Shown: positions 44,040-53,368 of the stretch, one piece after another
Layout of the letters: each line of letters begins with the position of its first letter
Numbering within the stretch: position 1 is the first letter of the stretch
Origin: Kosakonia sacchari
GTDB taxonomy: Bacteria > Pseudomonadota > Gammaproteobacteria > Enterobacterales > Enterobacteriaceae
Reading direction: 5' to 3'
NCBI GenBank assembly: GCA_900109485.1
Contig: FOAY01000007.1
Location: 1 to 64,000, forward strand
Length of the DNA stretch: 64,000 nucleotides
Made by a program: the position numbers and the translations under genes
The notes under the pieces: model-generated
The model's input: the letters and a program-made list of their open reading frames with translations, nothing else
Told to the model about the DNA's origin: nothing
Databases searched by the model: none

Positions 44040-45149
44040 CTATTTGAAATCCACTTCCATCTGCTGCGGGATTGTCAGCCCGCGCGTTGTCTGTACGCAA
44101 CGGGCAATATAGTCCGTAAAGCGAGGCGGCTTCGGCATGCCCATACTCAGCAGCTTATCGTTGCTAAAACGCACGTTGAGCATGGCGAACGCGCCGTATA
44201 AACGCATCGCTTTCAACATCAACCGCTCATTACAGGGGCCGAAAATGCCCTTCAGCTCGCGGCGCATCTTCACCAGCGTCTCGTAACTGACCTGCGCATA
44301 TTTATCACCCACCGGTGCTTTTTCCAGCGCTTGCGCCATCGCTTTATCGATATCAGCAAAACGCACGCTGTTCTCTTCACCGGCTGAAATGTGTACCACT
44401 TCGCCCTGAGCTACCTGGCCTTTAAGCAGCATCAGCAACGCATCGGCGCAGTAATCGACCGGGATAACATCGACGCGATCTTCCAGCGAGCACATAAATT
44501 TCTGCAACATCAGCCCCATACTGAAGACCCAGAAAATACTGGTTGATGGCAGACATCCGTGATGCGTGTGCCCGACGACGATAGAAGGGCGGGCAATCAC
44601 CAGCGGCATCTGCGGGCACTCCTGGCGCATCAGTTGTTCAATGGTCGATTTGGAGCGCGTATAGGCCACCAGATGCTCGGCATTCTCGTGAAACTCTGAA
44701 CTTTCCGGCACCAGCGAATCCGGTTCCGGCGTGCAGGACATTGCGGTGCCGACGTGAAGAAAACGCTGCAAGCCCGCCACCTGCGACATTCTGCGGGCAA
44801 AGGCCAGCGTCCCTTCTACATTCACTTTCCAGACCAGCGGGTTATTGCCAAAAGAGGCAACAGCCGCGCAGTTCAGCACGTGAGTGACGCTTTCCAGCGC
44901 AGGATCGTTAATGAAGCCTTCCGGTTCGCCCAAATCCCCAAGCAGGATTTGCGAAGTATCAAGTGTGTTAAGTTCTGCATCCGTCAGACCAAACTTGCGC
45001 ATGTTGTTTTTAACGCGCTCAAGTCCGGCCTCTTTGTCTTCTGCCCTTACCAACAGCAGTAAATTTATGGCTTCACTGCCGTGGAGGATTTTTTCCAATA
45101 CCGCTCCACCCAGAAATCCCGTCACGCCCGTTATTAATAATGTATTCAT
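44040..45149 (-). CDS. Extended SDR / thioester-reductase-like NAD-binding protein
   Basis: A 369-aa protein of the NAD_binding_4 family, the group that includes fatty acyl-CoA reductases and the thioester-reductase domains of peptide synthetases. The Rossmann motif -LLITGVTGFLGGAVLEKI- is N-terminal; -HVLNCAAVASFG- and the Tyr-x-x-x-Lys pair (-YTRSKSTIEQL-) give the SDR active site, and -VIPVDYCADALLMLL- follows. No carrier protein or synthetase is nearby, so its substrate is unknown. The ATG at 45149 lies downstream of GGAGAGA; an in-frame ATG 14 codons earlier is less likely. In E. coli ygcG lies in this position beside eno. Confidence 0.82.
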   Translation of the reverse strand: MNTLLITGVTGFLGGAVLEKILHGSEAINLLLLVRAEDKEAGLERVKNNMRKFGLTDAELNTLDTSQILLGDLGEPEGFINDPALESVTHVLNCAAVASFGNNPLVWKVNVEGTLAFARRMSQVAGLQRFLHVGTAMSCTPEPDSLVPESSEFHENAEHLVAYTRSKSTIEQLMRQECPQMPLVIARPSIVVGHTHHGCLPSTSIFWVFSMGLMLQKFMCSLEDRVDVIPVDYCADALLMLLKGQVAQGEVVHISAGEENSVRFADIDKAMAQALEKAPVGDKYAQVSYETLVKMRRELKGIFGPCNERLMLKAMRLYGAFAMLNVRFSNDKLLSMGMPKPPRFTDYIARCVQTTRGLTIPQQMEVDFK

Positions 45150-45531
45150 GAATGCTATCTCTCCAGCGTTGCTCGGGCGGATTGTAGGCACGGAAAGCTA
45201 AACGCCATATCAATAAAGCAGAGTGGGAAATGGGGGATTCTTAAGCTTGTTTTAAGGAAAGTACGAAAGGGGATTTGCGTTCGACAACGGCAGCGAGCAA
45301 TTAATTCCAGCACGAAATGTTAAAAAAATAACTATTTGATTTAAAAGAGTTTATATTTTTATTGACAGAGTGAAATAGAGACGACAATTTGCGTCGAAGT
45401 GTAAGAAAAAACATAGCTAGTTACATCATTTTTAGCGGTCGCAGGTGGAGAAAAGCGCAATACCGCGAAAGGCTATGAAGGTTAAGCCAGGATCTGCAAT
45501 AATTAGCGTTTATTTCTGATCAGAGTTGACT
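45150..45531. other. AT-rich intergenic region between the SDR gene and queE
   Basis: About 380 bp with promoters for both diverging genes. TTGACA at 45362 is the best -35-like box toward queE, with a poor -10. The middle part is very AT-rich. No gene, RNA or repeat was recognised. Confidence 0.45.
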
Positions 45532-46203
45532 ATGCAGTACCCGATTAACGAGATGTTCCAGACCCTGCAAGGCGAGGGTTATTTTACCGGCGTTCCTGCC
45601 ATTTTTATTCGTCTACAGGGATGCCCGGTTGGTTGCGCCTGGTGCGACACCAAACACACCTGGGATAAGCTTGCGGATCGGGAAGTGTCGCTGTTCAGCA
45701 TCCTTGCGAAAACCAAAGAGAGCGATAAGTGGGGCGCGGCCAGTAGTGAAGATCTGCTGGCGATTATTGCGCGCCAGGGCTGGACGGCGCGCCATGTGGT
45801 GATCACTGGCGGCGAACCCTGCATCCACGATTTGACGCCGCTCACCAGCCTGCTTGAGCTGAACGGTTTTAGCTGCCAGATCGAAACCAGCGGCACGCAT
45901 GAAGTGCGCGCTTCCCATTCCACCTGGGTGACAGTATCGCCGAAGGTGAATATGCGCGGCGGCTACGATGTGCTGTTGCAGGCGCTGGAGCGTGCGGATG
46001 AAATCAAGCATCCGGTCGGGCGCATGCGCGATATCGAAGCGCTGGATGAACTGCTGGCGCAGCTAACCGATGACAAGCCGCGGGTGATTGCCTTGCAGCC
46101 TATCAGCCAGAAAGAAGATGCAACCCGCCTGTGTATTGAAACCTGTATCGCCCGCAACTGGCGGCTCTCAATGCAGACACATAAATACCTGAACATTGCC
46201 TGA
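45532..46203 (+). CDS. queE: 7-carboxy-7-deazaguanine synthase
   Basis: A 223-aa radical-SAM enzyme, equal in length to E. coli QueE, that makes 7-carboxy-7-deazaguanine for queuosine. The cluster motif CxxxCxxC is Cys31, Cys35 and Cys38 in -LQGCPVGCAWCDTKHTW-. The ATG at 45532 matches the known start; another lies two codons upstream. In E. coli QueE also inhibits cell division when made at high level. Confidence 0.95.
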   Translation: MQYPINEMFQTLQGEGYFTGVPAIFIRLQGCPVGCAWCDTKHTWDKLADREVSLFSILAKTKESDKWGAASSEDLLAIIARQGWTARHVVITGGEPCIHDLTPLTSLLELNGFSCQIETSGTHEVRASHSTWVTVSPKVNMRGGYDVLLQALERADEIKHPVGRMRDIEALDELLAQLTDDKPRVIALQPISQKEDATRLCIETCIARNWRLSMQTHKYLNIA

Positions 46204-46211
46204 TAAATTAG

Positions 46212-46236
46212 CCCGCCCCTGGCGGGGTGTTTTTCC
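46212..46236 (+). terminator. Terminator of queE
   Basis: CCCGCC (46212-46217) pairs with GGCGGG (46221-46226) across a tight loop, followed by GTGTTTTT, 8 bp after the queE stop. Confidence 0.7.
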
Positions 46237-46330
46237 CGCGCAATATCTGATGAAATTCTTACTGTGATGCTTATACGTTTCACAGCCCGCGCCGTTATTA
46301 ATTATTCTCTGCGTTTTTAATGAAAAAGAA

Positions 46331-46528
46331 TTCGGGTTAATGGCGCCGGGCTATTATTCAACGAATATGACGCAGAGCGTCCGCAGTAAAGCCAAAACGC
46401 TCGCTATCCTGTTCCGGCGAACCGCTGGGAGATTAAGCAGGAATTAATGGGAATTTCTTGCCAGTCGCGCAGCGGATTATGTCAACGGCCATGTGCTGGT
46501 CGTGGATGGGGGTTTCCTGGTTCGCTAA
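46331..46528 (+). pseudogene. ygcW: Relic of ygcW (short-chain dehydrogenase), 3' end only
   Basis: Decayed coding sequence in shifting frames. One piece (46343 onward) reads APGYYSTNMTQ; a second, in another frame, reads PANRW; a third (46451-46528) reads FLASRAADYVNGHVLVVDGG and ends FLVR-stop. They match, in order, the C-terminus of E. coli YgcW, which ends in a near-identical -NYVNGHLLVVDGGYLVR. At least two frameshifts separate the parts, and the N-terminal two thirds are gone. In E. coli the ygcN-ygcW-ygcE cluster lies at this same position between queD and queE. Confidence 0.8.
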
Positions 46529-46571
46529 CGGCTAACGGTCAGTCATCTCCGAAAGGAAATGACCGACTCGC

Positions 46572-46934
46572 TTATTCACCGCGATAGACGCAACCTGCGG
46601 TGCAGGTTTCTTTCACCATAACTGCGCTCAGCAGCGGTACAACCGGCTTCATCTGATCCCAGATCCACTTCGCCAGCACTTCGCTGGTGGGATTTTCCAG
46701 GCCCGGGATCTCATTCAGATAGTAGTGATCCAGCCTGTCATACAATGGCTTAAACGCCGCTTTCAGTTCGGCGAAGTCCATGATCCAGCCGGTATAAGGA
46801 TCCACCTCGCCGGTGATCTCCAGGCGCACCATAAAGGAGTGGCCATGCAGACGACCGCACTTATGCCCTTGCGGGACATGCGGTAAATGGTGAGCGGCTT
46901 CAAAGGTGAAATCTTTAAACAACGTGGTCGACAT
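46572..46934 (-). CDS. queD: 6-carboxy-5,6,7,8-tetrahydropterin synthase
   Basis: A 120-aa T-fold enzyme (121 in E. coli) that makes 6-carboxytetrahydropterin, the substrate for QueE. The zinc His residues lie in [11 protein letters not shown] and -RLHGHSFMV-; the catalytic Cys is in -HKCGRLHG-. It converges with the ygcW relic and queE. Confidence 0.95.
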   Translation of the reverse strand: MSTTLFKDFTFEAAHHLPHVPQGHKCGRLHGHSFMVRLEITGEVDPYTGWIMDFAELKAAFKPLYDRLDHYYLNEIPGLENPTSEVLAKWIWDQMKPVVPLLSAVMVKETCTAGCVYRGE

Positions 46935-47293
46935 AATGCACTCTCAGACTGACAAAAAACCGCCGCATAGTAGCGGAAATGACCTTTTTTAGCATTAACT
47001 AAAATCGCTAAAAGTGTTTACTGGTGAAATACCACCGATCTGTATTTATTTTGTTATTGTAATTCAATGAGTTAATTAACCAGTTTTAGTGTTATTAACT
47101 ATAGCTAAAACAGGTTAGTTCTTTTGGTTATTTATTATTTCCAACCTTTCTTTAATTGTTATTATCCCGCCGTTAACCTTAGTTTCACTTCGGTTTTTAA
47201 AATTATACCCCCTTATCGTTTTTGCGCTGTTGACCGAGAAAAAGTCTGTCTGCAAAACGAAGGGGAATTTTCGCTACTGGAACATAACAACGC
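46935..47293. other. Intergenic region between queD and cysJ
   Basis: About 360 bp, very AT-rich. It must contain the cysJIH promoter, which in E. coli is activated by CysB with acetylserine, but no CysB site can be defined reliably by eye. No gene, RNA or repeat was seen. Confidence 0.5.
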
Positions 47294-49099
47294 ATGACAA
47301 CTCAGGCTCCACCTTCCGCGTTGCTGCCGCTAAACCCGGAGCAACTGGCGCGCCTTCAGGCCGCAACCACTGATTTGACGCCCACCCAGTTAGCCTGGGT
47401 TTCTGGTTATTTCTGGGGCGTACTGAACCAACAGCCAGCGGCTGCAGCTACCGTACCGGTATCGGCGGCAGAGATCCCGGCCATTACGCTGATTTCCGCG
47501 TCGCAAACCGGCAACGCCCGCCGTGTGGCGGAAGCGCTGCGCGACGATCTGCTGGCGGCGAAACTGAACGTCAACCTGGTTAACGCCGGTGACTACAAAT
47601 TCAAACAGATCGCTAACGAAAAATTGCTGGTGATGGTGGCTTCCACCCAGGGTGAGGGCGAAGCGCCGGAAGAAGCCGTTGCGCTGCATAAATTCCTGTT
47701 CTCGAAAAAAGCGCCAAAACTGGATGGCACTGCCTTTGCGGTGTTTGGCCTTGGCGATACGTCGTATGAATTCTTCTGCCAGGCGGGGAAAGACTTCGAC
47801 AGCAAACTTGCTGAGCTGGGCGCGGAGCGCCTGCTGGATCGCGTTGACGCCGATGTTGAGTATCAGGCTGCGGCTGCCGAATGGCGCGCGCGCATCGTCG
47901 AGGTGTTGAAAGCCCGCGTACCGAAAGACTCTCCGGCGCAGGCCGTGGCGAGCGCGACGGGCGCGGTGAACGAGGTTTTCTCCAGCCCCTATACTAAAGA
48001 AGCGCCGTTGACGGCGAGCTTGTCCGTGAACCAGAAAATCACCGGTCGTCATTCCGAAAAAGACGTTCGCCATATCGAAATCGATCTCGGGGATTCAGGG
48101 CTGCGCTACCAGCCGGGCGACGCGCTGGGCGTCTGGTATCAGAACGATCCGGCCCTGGTGAAAGAACTGGTGGAGTTACTGTGGTTGAAAGGCGATGAGC
48201 CGGTCACGGTTGACGGTAAAACCGTGCCGCTCGCTGAAGCGTTGCAGTGGCACTTCGAGCTGACGGTCAACACCGCCAACATCGTGGAAAATTACGCCAC
48301 GCTGACGCGCAGCGAAACGCTGTTGCCGCTGGTGGGTGATAAAGCCCGGTTGCAGCACTATGCCGCGACAACGCCGATTGTCGATATGGTGCGTTTCTCC
48401 CCGGCACAGCTTGATGCGCAAGCGCTGATCGGTCTGCTGCGTCCGCTGACGCCGCGCCTCTACTCCATTGCCTCTTCGCAGGCGGAAGTGGAAAACGAAG
48501 TGCATGTCACCGTCGGCGTGGTGCGTTACGAAGTGGAAGGGCGTGCGCGTGCGGGCGGGGCTTCCAGCTTCCTCGCGGATCGCGTGGAAGAAGAGGGCGA
48601 AGTGCGGGTGTTCATTGAGCACAACGATAACTTCCGCCTGCCAGCCAACCCGGAAACGCCGGTAATTATGATTGGCCCGGGCACTGGCATTGCGCCGTTC
48701 CGCGCCTTTATTCAACAACGCGCGGCCGATGAAGCGCCGGGTAAAAACTGGTTGTTCTTTGGCAACCCGCACTTCACCGAAGATTTCCTCTATCAGGTGG
48801 AGTGGCAGCGTTACGTTAAAGAGGGCGTGCTGAATCGCATTGATTTGGCCTGGTCCCGCGATCAAAAAGAAAAAGTCTACGTACAAGACAAACTGCGCGA
48901 ACAGGGCGCAGAGCTGTGGCGCTGGATCAATGACGGTGCGCACATTTATGTCTGCGGCGACGCCAATCGCATGGCGAAAGATGTCGAGCAGGCTTTACTG
49001 GACGTGATTGCCGAATTCGGTGGCATGGATACCGAAGCGGCGGATGAATTTTTAAGTGAGCTGCGCGTTGAGCGCCGTTATCAGCGAGATGTCTACTAA
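47294..49099 (+). CDS. cysJ: Sulfite reductase flavoprotein alpha subunit
   Basis: A 601-aa diflavin reductase (599 in E. coli) that passes electrons from NADPH to CysI. The N-terminal flavodoxin domain has [15 protein letters not shown] and [13 protein letters not shown]; the FAD domain has [13 protein letters not shown]; the NADPH domain has [12 protein letters not shown] and ends -RYQRDVY. Its stop overlaps the cysI start by 1 bp. Confidence 0.96.
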   Translation: MTTQAPPSALLPLNPEQLARLQAATTDLTPTQLAWVSGYFWGVLNQQPAAAATVPVSAAEIPAITLISASQTGNARRVAEALRDDLLAAKLNVNLVNAGDYKFKQIANEKLLVMVASTQGEGEAPEEAVALHKFLFSKKAPKLDGTAFAVFGLGDTSYEFFCQAGKDFDSKLAELGAERLLDRVDADVEYQAAAAEWRARIVEVLKARVPKDSPAQAVASATGAVNEVFSSPYTKEAPLTASLSVNQKITGRHSEKDVRHIEIDLGDSGLRYQPGDALGVWYQNDPALVKELVELLWLKGDEPVTVDGKTVPLAEALQWHFELTVNTANIVENYATLTRSETLLPLVGDKARLQHYAATTPIVDMVRFSPAQLDAQALIGLLRPLTPRLYSIASSQAEVENEVHVTVGVVRYEVEGRARAGGASSFLADRVEEEGEVRVFIEHNDNFRLPANPETPVIMIGPGTGIAPFRAFIQQRAADEAPGKNWLFFGNPHFTEDFLYQVEWQRYVKEGVLNRIDLAWSRDQKEKVYVQDKLREQGAELWRWINDGAHIYVCGDANRMAKDVEQALLDVIAEFGGMDTEAADEFLSELRVERRYQRDVY

Positions 49100-50811
49100 T
49101 GAGTGAAAAACATCCCGGCCCACTGGTGGTCGAAGGTAAACTGGCCGACGCCGAGCGTCTGAAGCTCGAAAGCAACTATCTGCGCGGCACGATTGCAGAA
49201 GATCTGCACGACGGCCTGACCGGCGGTTTCAACGGCGACAACTTCCTGTTGATCCGTTTTCACGGCATGTATCAGCAAGATGACCGCGACATTCGCGCCG
49301 AACGCGCCGAGCAGAAACTGGAGCCGCGCCATGCGATGATGCTGCGCTGCCGTCTGCCGGGCGGCATCATTACGCCGAAGCAGTGGCTGTCGATCGATAA
49401 ATTTGCCGGCGATAAGACGATCTACGGCAGCATTCGCCTGACCAACCGTCAAACGTTCCAGTTCCACGGCATTCTGAAAAAGAACGTCAAACCGGCACAC
49501 CAGATGCTGCACGAAGTCGGCCTGGACGCGCTGGCGACCGCCAACGACGTTAACCGTAATGTGCTGTGTACGTCGAACCCGGTTGAGTCGGAACTGCATG
49601 CTGAAGCCTACGAGTGGGCGAAAAAGCTCTCCGAGCATCTGCTACCGCGTACTCGCGCTTATGCGGAGATCTGGCACGACGCCGAGAAAGTGGCGACCAC
49701 GGACGAAGAGCCTATCTTAGGTAAAACTTACCTGCCGCGTAAGTTCAAAACCACGGTGGTCATTCCACCGCAGAACGACGTGGATCTGCACGCCAACGAC
49801 ATGAACTTTGTGGCGGTAGCGGAAAACGGCAAGCTGGTCGGTTTTAACCTGCTGGTGGGCGGTGGGCTTTCCATTGAACATGGCAATAAGAAAACCTACG
49901 CCCGCACCGCGAGCGAGTTTGGTTATCTGCCGCTGGAGCATACGCTGGCGGTGGCGGAAGCGGTGGTTACGACCCAGCGCGACTGGGGTAACCGTACCGA
50001 CCGTAAAAACGCCAAAACCAAATACACGCTGGAACGCGTCGGCGTCGACACCTTCAAAGCGGAAGTGGAACGCCGCGCGGGGATCACATTCGAACCGATT
50101 CGCCCGTACGAATTTACCGGTCGCGGCGATCGCATTGGCTGGGTGAAAGGTATCGATAATAAATGGCACCTGACGCTGTTTATTGAAAATGGCCGTATTC
50201 TGGATTATCCGGGCCGCCCGCTGAAAACCGGCCTGCTGGAAATTGCTAAGATCCATAAAGGCGACTTCCGTTTAACGGCGAACCAGAATCTGATTGTGGC
50301 CGGCGTGCCGGAAAGCCAGAAAGCGAAAATCGAAAAACTGGCGCGCAGCCACGGCTTAATGGATGCGGTGAAACCGCAGCGTGAAAATTCTATGGCCTGC
50401 GTGTCGTTCCCGACCTGCCCGCTGGCCATGGCCGAAGCCGAACGTTTCCTGCCTTCATTTGTGGATAAAGTGGAAGCGCTGATGGAGAAACATGGCGTTG
50501 GCGACGATCATATCGTGCTGCGCGTCACGGGTTGCCCGAACGGCTGCGGCCGCGCGATGCTGGCGGAAGTGGGGCTGGTCGGTAAAGCGCCGGGCCGCTA
50601 CAACCTGCATCTCGGCGGCAACCGCATCGGTACGCGCATTCCGCGTATGTTCCGGGAAAATATCACCGAAACGGAAATTCTGGCGACGCTTGATGAGCTG
50701 GTCGCACGTTGGGCAAGCGAGCGCGAAGAGGGGGAAGGCTTCGGCGATTTCACCATTCGTGCCGGGATCGTCCGTCCGGTACTCGATCCGGCGCGCGATT
50801 TCTGGGAATAA
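49099..50811 (+). CDS. cysI: Sulfite reductase hemoprotein beta subunit
   Basis: A 570-aa enzyme, equal to E. coli CysI, that reduces sulfite to sulfide with six electrons. The four cysteines that hold the [4Fe-4S] cluster and bridge to siroheme are in [13 protein letters not shown] and [12 protein letters not shown]. It is coupled to cysJ. Three REP-like elements separate it from cysH. Confidence 0.97.
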   Translation: MSEKHPGPLVVEGKLADAERLKLESNYLRGTIAEDLHDGLTGGFNGDNFLLIRFHGMYQQDDRDIRAERAEQKLEPRHAMMLRCRLPGGIITPKQWLSIDKFAGDKTIYGSIRLTNRQTFQFHGILKKNVKPAHQMLHEVGLDALATANDVNRNVLCTSNPVESELHAEAYEWAKKLSEHLLPRTRAYAEIWHDAEKVATTDEEPILGKTYLPRKFKTTVVIPPQNDVDLHANDMNFVAVAENGKLVGFNLLVGGGLSIEHGNKKTYARTASEFGYLPLEHTLAVAEAVVTTQRDWGNRTDRKNAKTKYTLERVGVDTFKAEVERRAGITFEPIRPYEFTGRGDRIGWVKGIDNKWHLTLFIENGRILDYPGRPLKTGLLEIAKIHKGDFRLTANQNLIVAGVPESQKAKIEKLARSHGLMDAVKPQRENSMACVSFPTCPLAMAEAERFLPSFVDKVEALMEKHGVGDDHIVLRVTGCPNGCGRAMLAEVGLVGKAPGRYNLHLGGNRIGTRIPRMFRENITETEILATLDELVARWASEREEGEGFGDFTIRAGIVRPVLDPARDFWE

Positions 50812-50818
50812 TAGTCAT

Positions 50819-50944
50819 GCCGGATGGCGGCGTAAACGCCTTATCCGGCCTACGGTTTGCGTAATTTGTTGGCATGATAAGCGAAATGCCATCAGGCAGT
50901 GAACCCGGTAATCTGTAGGCCTGATAAGCGCAGCGCCATCAGGC
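50819..50944. repeat. REP cluster between cysI and cysH
   Basis: A clear REP (GCCGGATGGCGG...CTTATCCGGC, 50819-50848) is followed by two diverged copies with CATCAGGC ends (50872-50896 and 50919-50944). Lying inside an operon, such elements can stabilise the upstream cysJI message and lower cysH output. Confidence 0.8.
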
Positions 50945-50965
50945 AATGAACACGGTGAGGAACTT

Positions 50966-51700
50966 ATGTCCAGACTCGATCTGAATGCGCTGAATGAACT
51001 GCCGAAAGTTGAACGTGTGCTTCAGCTTGCTGAAACCAATGCGCAACTCGAAAAGCTGAACGCCGAAGAGCGCGTCGGCTGGGCGCTGGAAAACCTGCCG
51101 GGCGAGTATGTGCTCTCCTCCAGCTTTGGTATCCAGGCGGCGGTAAGCCTGCATCTGGTCAACCAGGTTCATCCGAACATTCCGGTGATCCTGACTGACA
51201 CCGGCTACCTGTTTCCGGAAACCTACCAGTTTATCGACGAGCTAACGGACAAGCTTAAGCTGAACCTGAAAGTATTCCGGGCCGAGCAAAGCCCGGCGTG
51301 GCAGGAAGCGCGTTACGGTAAGTTGTGGGAACAGGGCGTTGAAGGCATTGAAAAATACAATGAAATCAACAAAGTTGAACCTATGAACCGCGCGCTTGCC
51401 GAGCTGAACGCGCAAACCTGGTTTGCCGGGCTGCGCCGCGAACAATCCGGCAGCCGCGCCAATCTGCCGGTGCTGGCCATCCAGCGCGGCGTATTTAAAG
51501 TGCTGCCGATTATCGACTGGGACAACCGCACGGTATATCAGTATCTGCAAAAACACGGCCTGAATTATCACCCGCTGTGGGATCAGGGTTATCTGTCCGT
51601 AGGCGACACGCACACCACCCGCAAATGGGAGCCAGGCATGGCGGAAGAAGAGACGCGCTTCTTCGGTCTGAAACGCGAATGCGGGCTGCACGAAGGTTGA
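50966..51700 (+). CDS. cysH: PAPS reductase
   Basis: A 244-aa thioredoxin-dependent phosphoadenylylsulfate reductase, the E. coli length. The PAPS-binding loop [15 protein letters not shown], [14 protein letters not shown] and the C-terminal catalytic -RECGLHEG are intact. GTGAGGAA precedes the ATG. In E. coli a CRISPR-Cas locus follows; here there is none. Confidence 0.96.
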   Translation: MSRLDLNALNELPKVERVLQLAETNAQLEKLNAEERVGWALENLPGEYVLSSSFGIQAAVSLHLVNQVHPNIPVILTDTGYLFPETYQFIDELTDKLKLNLKVFRAEQSPAWQEARYGKLWEQGVEGIEKYNEINKVEPMNRALAELNAQTWFAGLRREQSGSRANLPVLAIQRGVFKVLPIIDWDNRTVYQYLQKHGLNYHPLWDQGYLSVGDTHTTRKWEPGMAEEETRFFGLKRECGLHEG

Positions 51701-51730
51701 CCGGGCAGCATCAAACTTTGAAACACAATG

Positions 51731-51758
51731 AGGCAGGGAGGAATCCCTGCCTTTTTTA
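51731..51758 (+). terminator. Terminator of cysJIH
   Basis: A 9-bp stem (51731-51739 with 51744-51752) with a GGAA loop and a T run, 30 bp after cysH. Confidence 0.9.
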
Positions 51759-51795
51759 TAGTTAAACACAGTCACCTAACAACAGGAGCATTGTG

Positions 51796-52674
51796 ATGAA
51801 GATTGCTTTTCTGGGGCTTGGCACCATGGGGTTGCCAATGGCCGCGAATCTAATTAAAGCCGGTTATCAGGTTCAGGGCTGGAATCGCTCTGCCGGGCCG
51901 CGCGAGAAACTGGCATCGCTGGGCGCCACCACGGCGGAAACGGCCGCAGAAGCGGTGAGGGATGCTGATGTGGTTATTTCCATTCTGGCGGACGATAACG
52001 CCACGCGCGGCGTCGTGCTGGAGGGCAATGTGCTGGCGACGCTGAAACCCGGGGCTATACACCTGAATATGGCGACGATCTCTGTCGATCTGGCGGTGGA
52101 ACTGGCGCAACTGCACCGGGCGAGTAATATCGGTTATCTTGCCGCGCCGGTACTGGGGCGGGTGAATGTTGCCGAAGCGGGGCAGTTAAATATTCTGGCG
52201 GCTGGCGACAGCGCGCTGCTGGCAAAGGTGCAGCCGCTGCTGGATGTGCTCGGTCAGAAGACCTGGTATCTTGGCGCGCGGCCGGAGCAGGCGAATGCCG
52301 CGAAGCTGGCGGCCAACTTTATGATTGCCAGCGCCATTGGCACGATGGGTGAGGCGGTTGCGCTGGTGCAGGGGCATGAGGTTAATAAAGCCGATTTTAT
52401 TGATTTAATCACCTCCACGTTGTTTGCCGCGCCGGTCTACAAAGGTTACGGCCAGGCGATTGCCAGCGACACCTTCGAGCCAGCCGGGTTTAAGCTGGCG
52501 CTGGGGCTGAAGGATGTGCGCCTGGCGCAGGATGCCGCCGAACGGGTTAATGTGCCAATGGCAATTGCCGGTACGCTGCGCGCCGCGCACGTGGAAAGCC
52601 TGGCCCATGATGAAGGGCATCTCGACTGGGCCGCGCTGGCGCGTACCGCCGCCCGCCGCGCCGGACAACTTTAG
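51796..52674 (+). CDS. NAD(P)-dependent beta-hydroxyacid dehydrogenase family protein
   Basis: A 292-aa member of the 3-hydroxyisobutyrate dehydrogenase/tartronate semialdehyde reductase family. The dinucleotide motif -AFLGLGTMGLPMAANLIKAG- opens the protein, the catalytic Lys lies in -NAAKLAANFM-, and the all-alpha C-terminal domain is complete. The usual -GGxxGAxxGxL- substrate loop is replaced by -VLGRVNVAEAGQLNIL-, so the substrate probably differs from tartronate semialdehyde. The ATG at 51796 follows CAGGAGCA; a GTG lies one codon earlier. It stands alone between the cys operon and a REP-rich spacer. Confidence 0.87.
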   Translation: MKIAFLGLGTMGLPMAANLIKAGYQVQGWNRSAGPREKLASLGATTAETAAEAVRDADVVISILADDNATRGVVLEGNVLATLKPGAIHLNMATISVDLAVELAQLHRASNIGYLAAPVLGRVNVAEAGQLNILAAGDSALLAKVQPLLDVLGQKTWYLGARPEQANAAKLAANFMIASAIGTMGEAVALVQGHEVNKADFIDLITSTLFAAPVYKGYGQAIASDTFEPAGFKLALGLKDVRLAQDAAERVNVPMAIAGTLRAAHVESLAHDEGHLDWAALARTAARRAGQL

Positions 52675-52681
52675 CAAACCC

Positions 52682-52759
52682 GCCGGATGGCGGCTTCGCC
52701 TTATCCGGCCTACGCCACGGCCAACAATGTAAGCCCGGTAAGCGCCAGCGCCACCGGGT
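52682..52759. repeat. REP pair (BIME) after the dehydrogenase gene
   Basis: GCCGGATGGCGGC...CTTATCCGGC (52682-52709) and an inverted relative beginning GCCCGGTAAGCG and ending CACCGGGT (52733-52759). Confidence 0.85.
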
Positions 52760-53030
52760 ATTTCCCTGCAGCGACACCTTTCCCTCGATGAATAAAAAGG
52801 CTGAAGCGATGGGGTTGAGTCCCCCGCTGAAATCGGCGAGCCGGAGGGCAGATGACCGGGAGGTGAGCGTAGTGCGCAGCACCGATTTCCTGCGGGGCCG
52901 CGGGGATTGATAAGGGGAGCGCGGTAAGCGCCCCTTATCCCGTTCACCGCATAAAGGTTTACAGAAACTCCCGCACACATGGTGAACGGAAGCATTCCAC
53001 AATAATCTTAAAACGCCCGGAGGCACGATT
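52760..53030. other. Structured non-coding spacer between two BIMEs
   Basis: A 270-bp stretch without a convincing gene. It holds GATAAGGGG (52909-52917) pairing with CCCCTTATC (52931-52939), and CCGTTCACC (52940-52948) pairing with GGTGAACGG (52981-52989). It looks like a mobile non-coding or relic element bounded by REP pairs. I do not recognise it. Confidence 0.4.
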
Positions 53031-53106
53031 GCCGGATGGCGGCTTCGCCTTATCCGGCCTGCAGCGCATGCACCTTGTAGGCCCGATAAGCGTAGCGCCA
53101 TCGGGC
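53031..53106. repeat. Second REP pair (BIME)
   Basis: GCCGGATGGCGGC...CTTATCCGGC (53031-53059) with its inverted partner GCCCGATAAGCG...CATCGGGC (53081-53106). The first element is nearly identical to that at 52682, so the spacer between is flanked by direct copies of a BIME. Confidence 0.85.
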
Positions 53107-53248
53107 AACGCTTCCCCTTTTAGTGCATTATCTGCACTCTATTTGTGCGTTTTCTGCTCAGATCTCCACTCCGCCTGTTCCCCTTCACTCTGCCCGCAAA
53201 AAATAAACATTAATAAATCAAAGTATTAACAAAAATTTCAAAAATATG

Positions 53249-53275
53249 ACTGAACCAATACGTAATTGGTTCAGT
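53249..53275. promoter_or_regulatory. Candidate operator of the GntR regulator
   Basis: An inverted repeat with perfect 11-bp arms, ACTGAACCAAT and ATTGGTTCAGT, separated by ACGTA. It lies 94 bp before the regulator's start. FadR/FCD regulators bind short palindromes with TGGT/ACCA cores, which this has. The half-site TGAACCAAT recurs at 53360-53368, touching the start codon. Confidence 0.7.
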
Positions 53276-53368
53276 AATTGCTTAGTTATAAGGGCGATAC
53301 ATCGCGGATTAAATAATTAACTATATGTAATTAAAGAAAAAGATAACGCGAAATACGGATGAACCAAT

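Noticed and set aside
44422-45201. Plus-strand frames antisense to the SDR gene
   Set aside because: The minus-strand protein has a complete Rossmann motif and SDR active site; the opposite frames have neither domain nor start signals.
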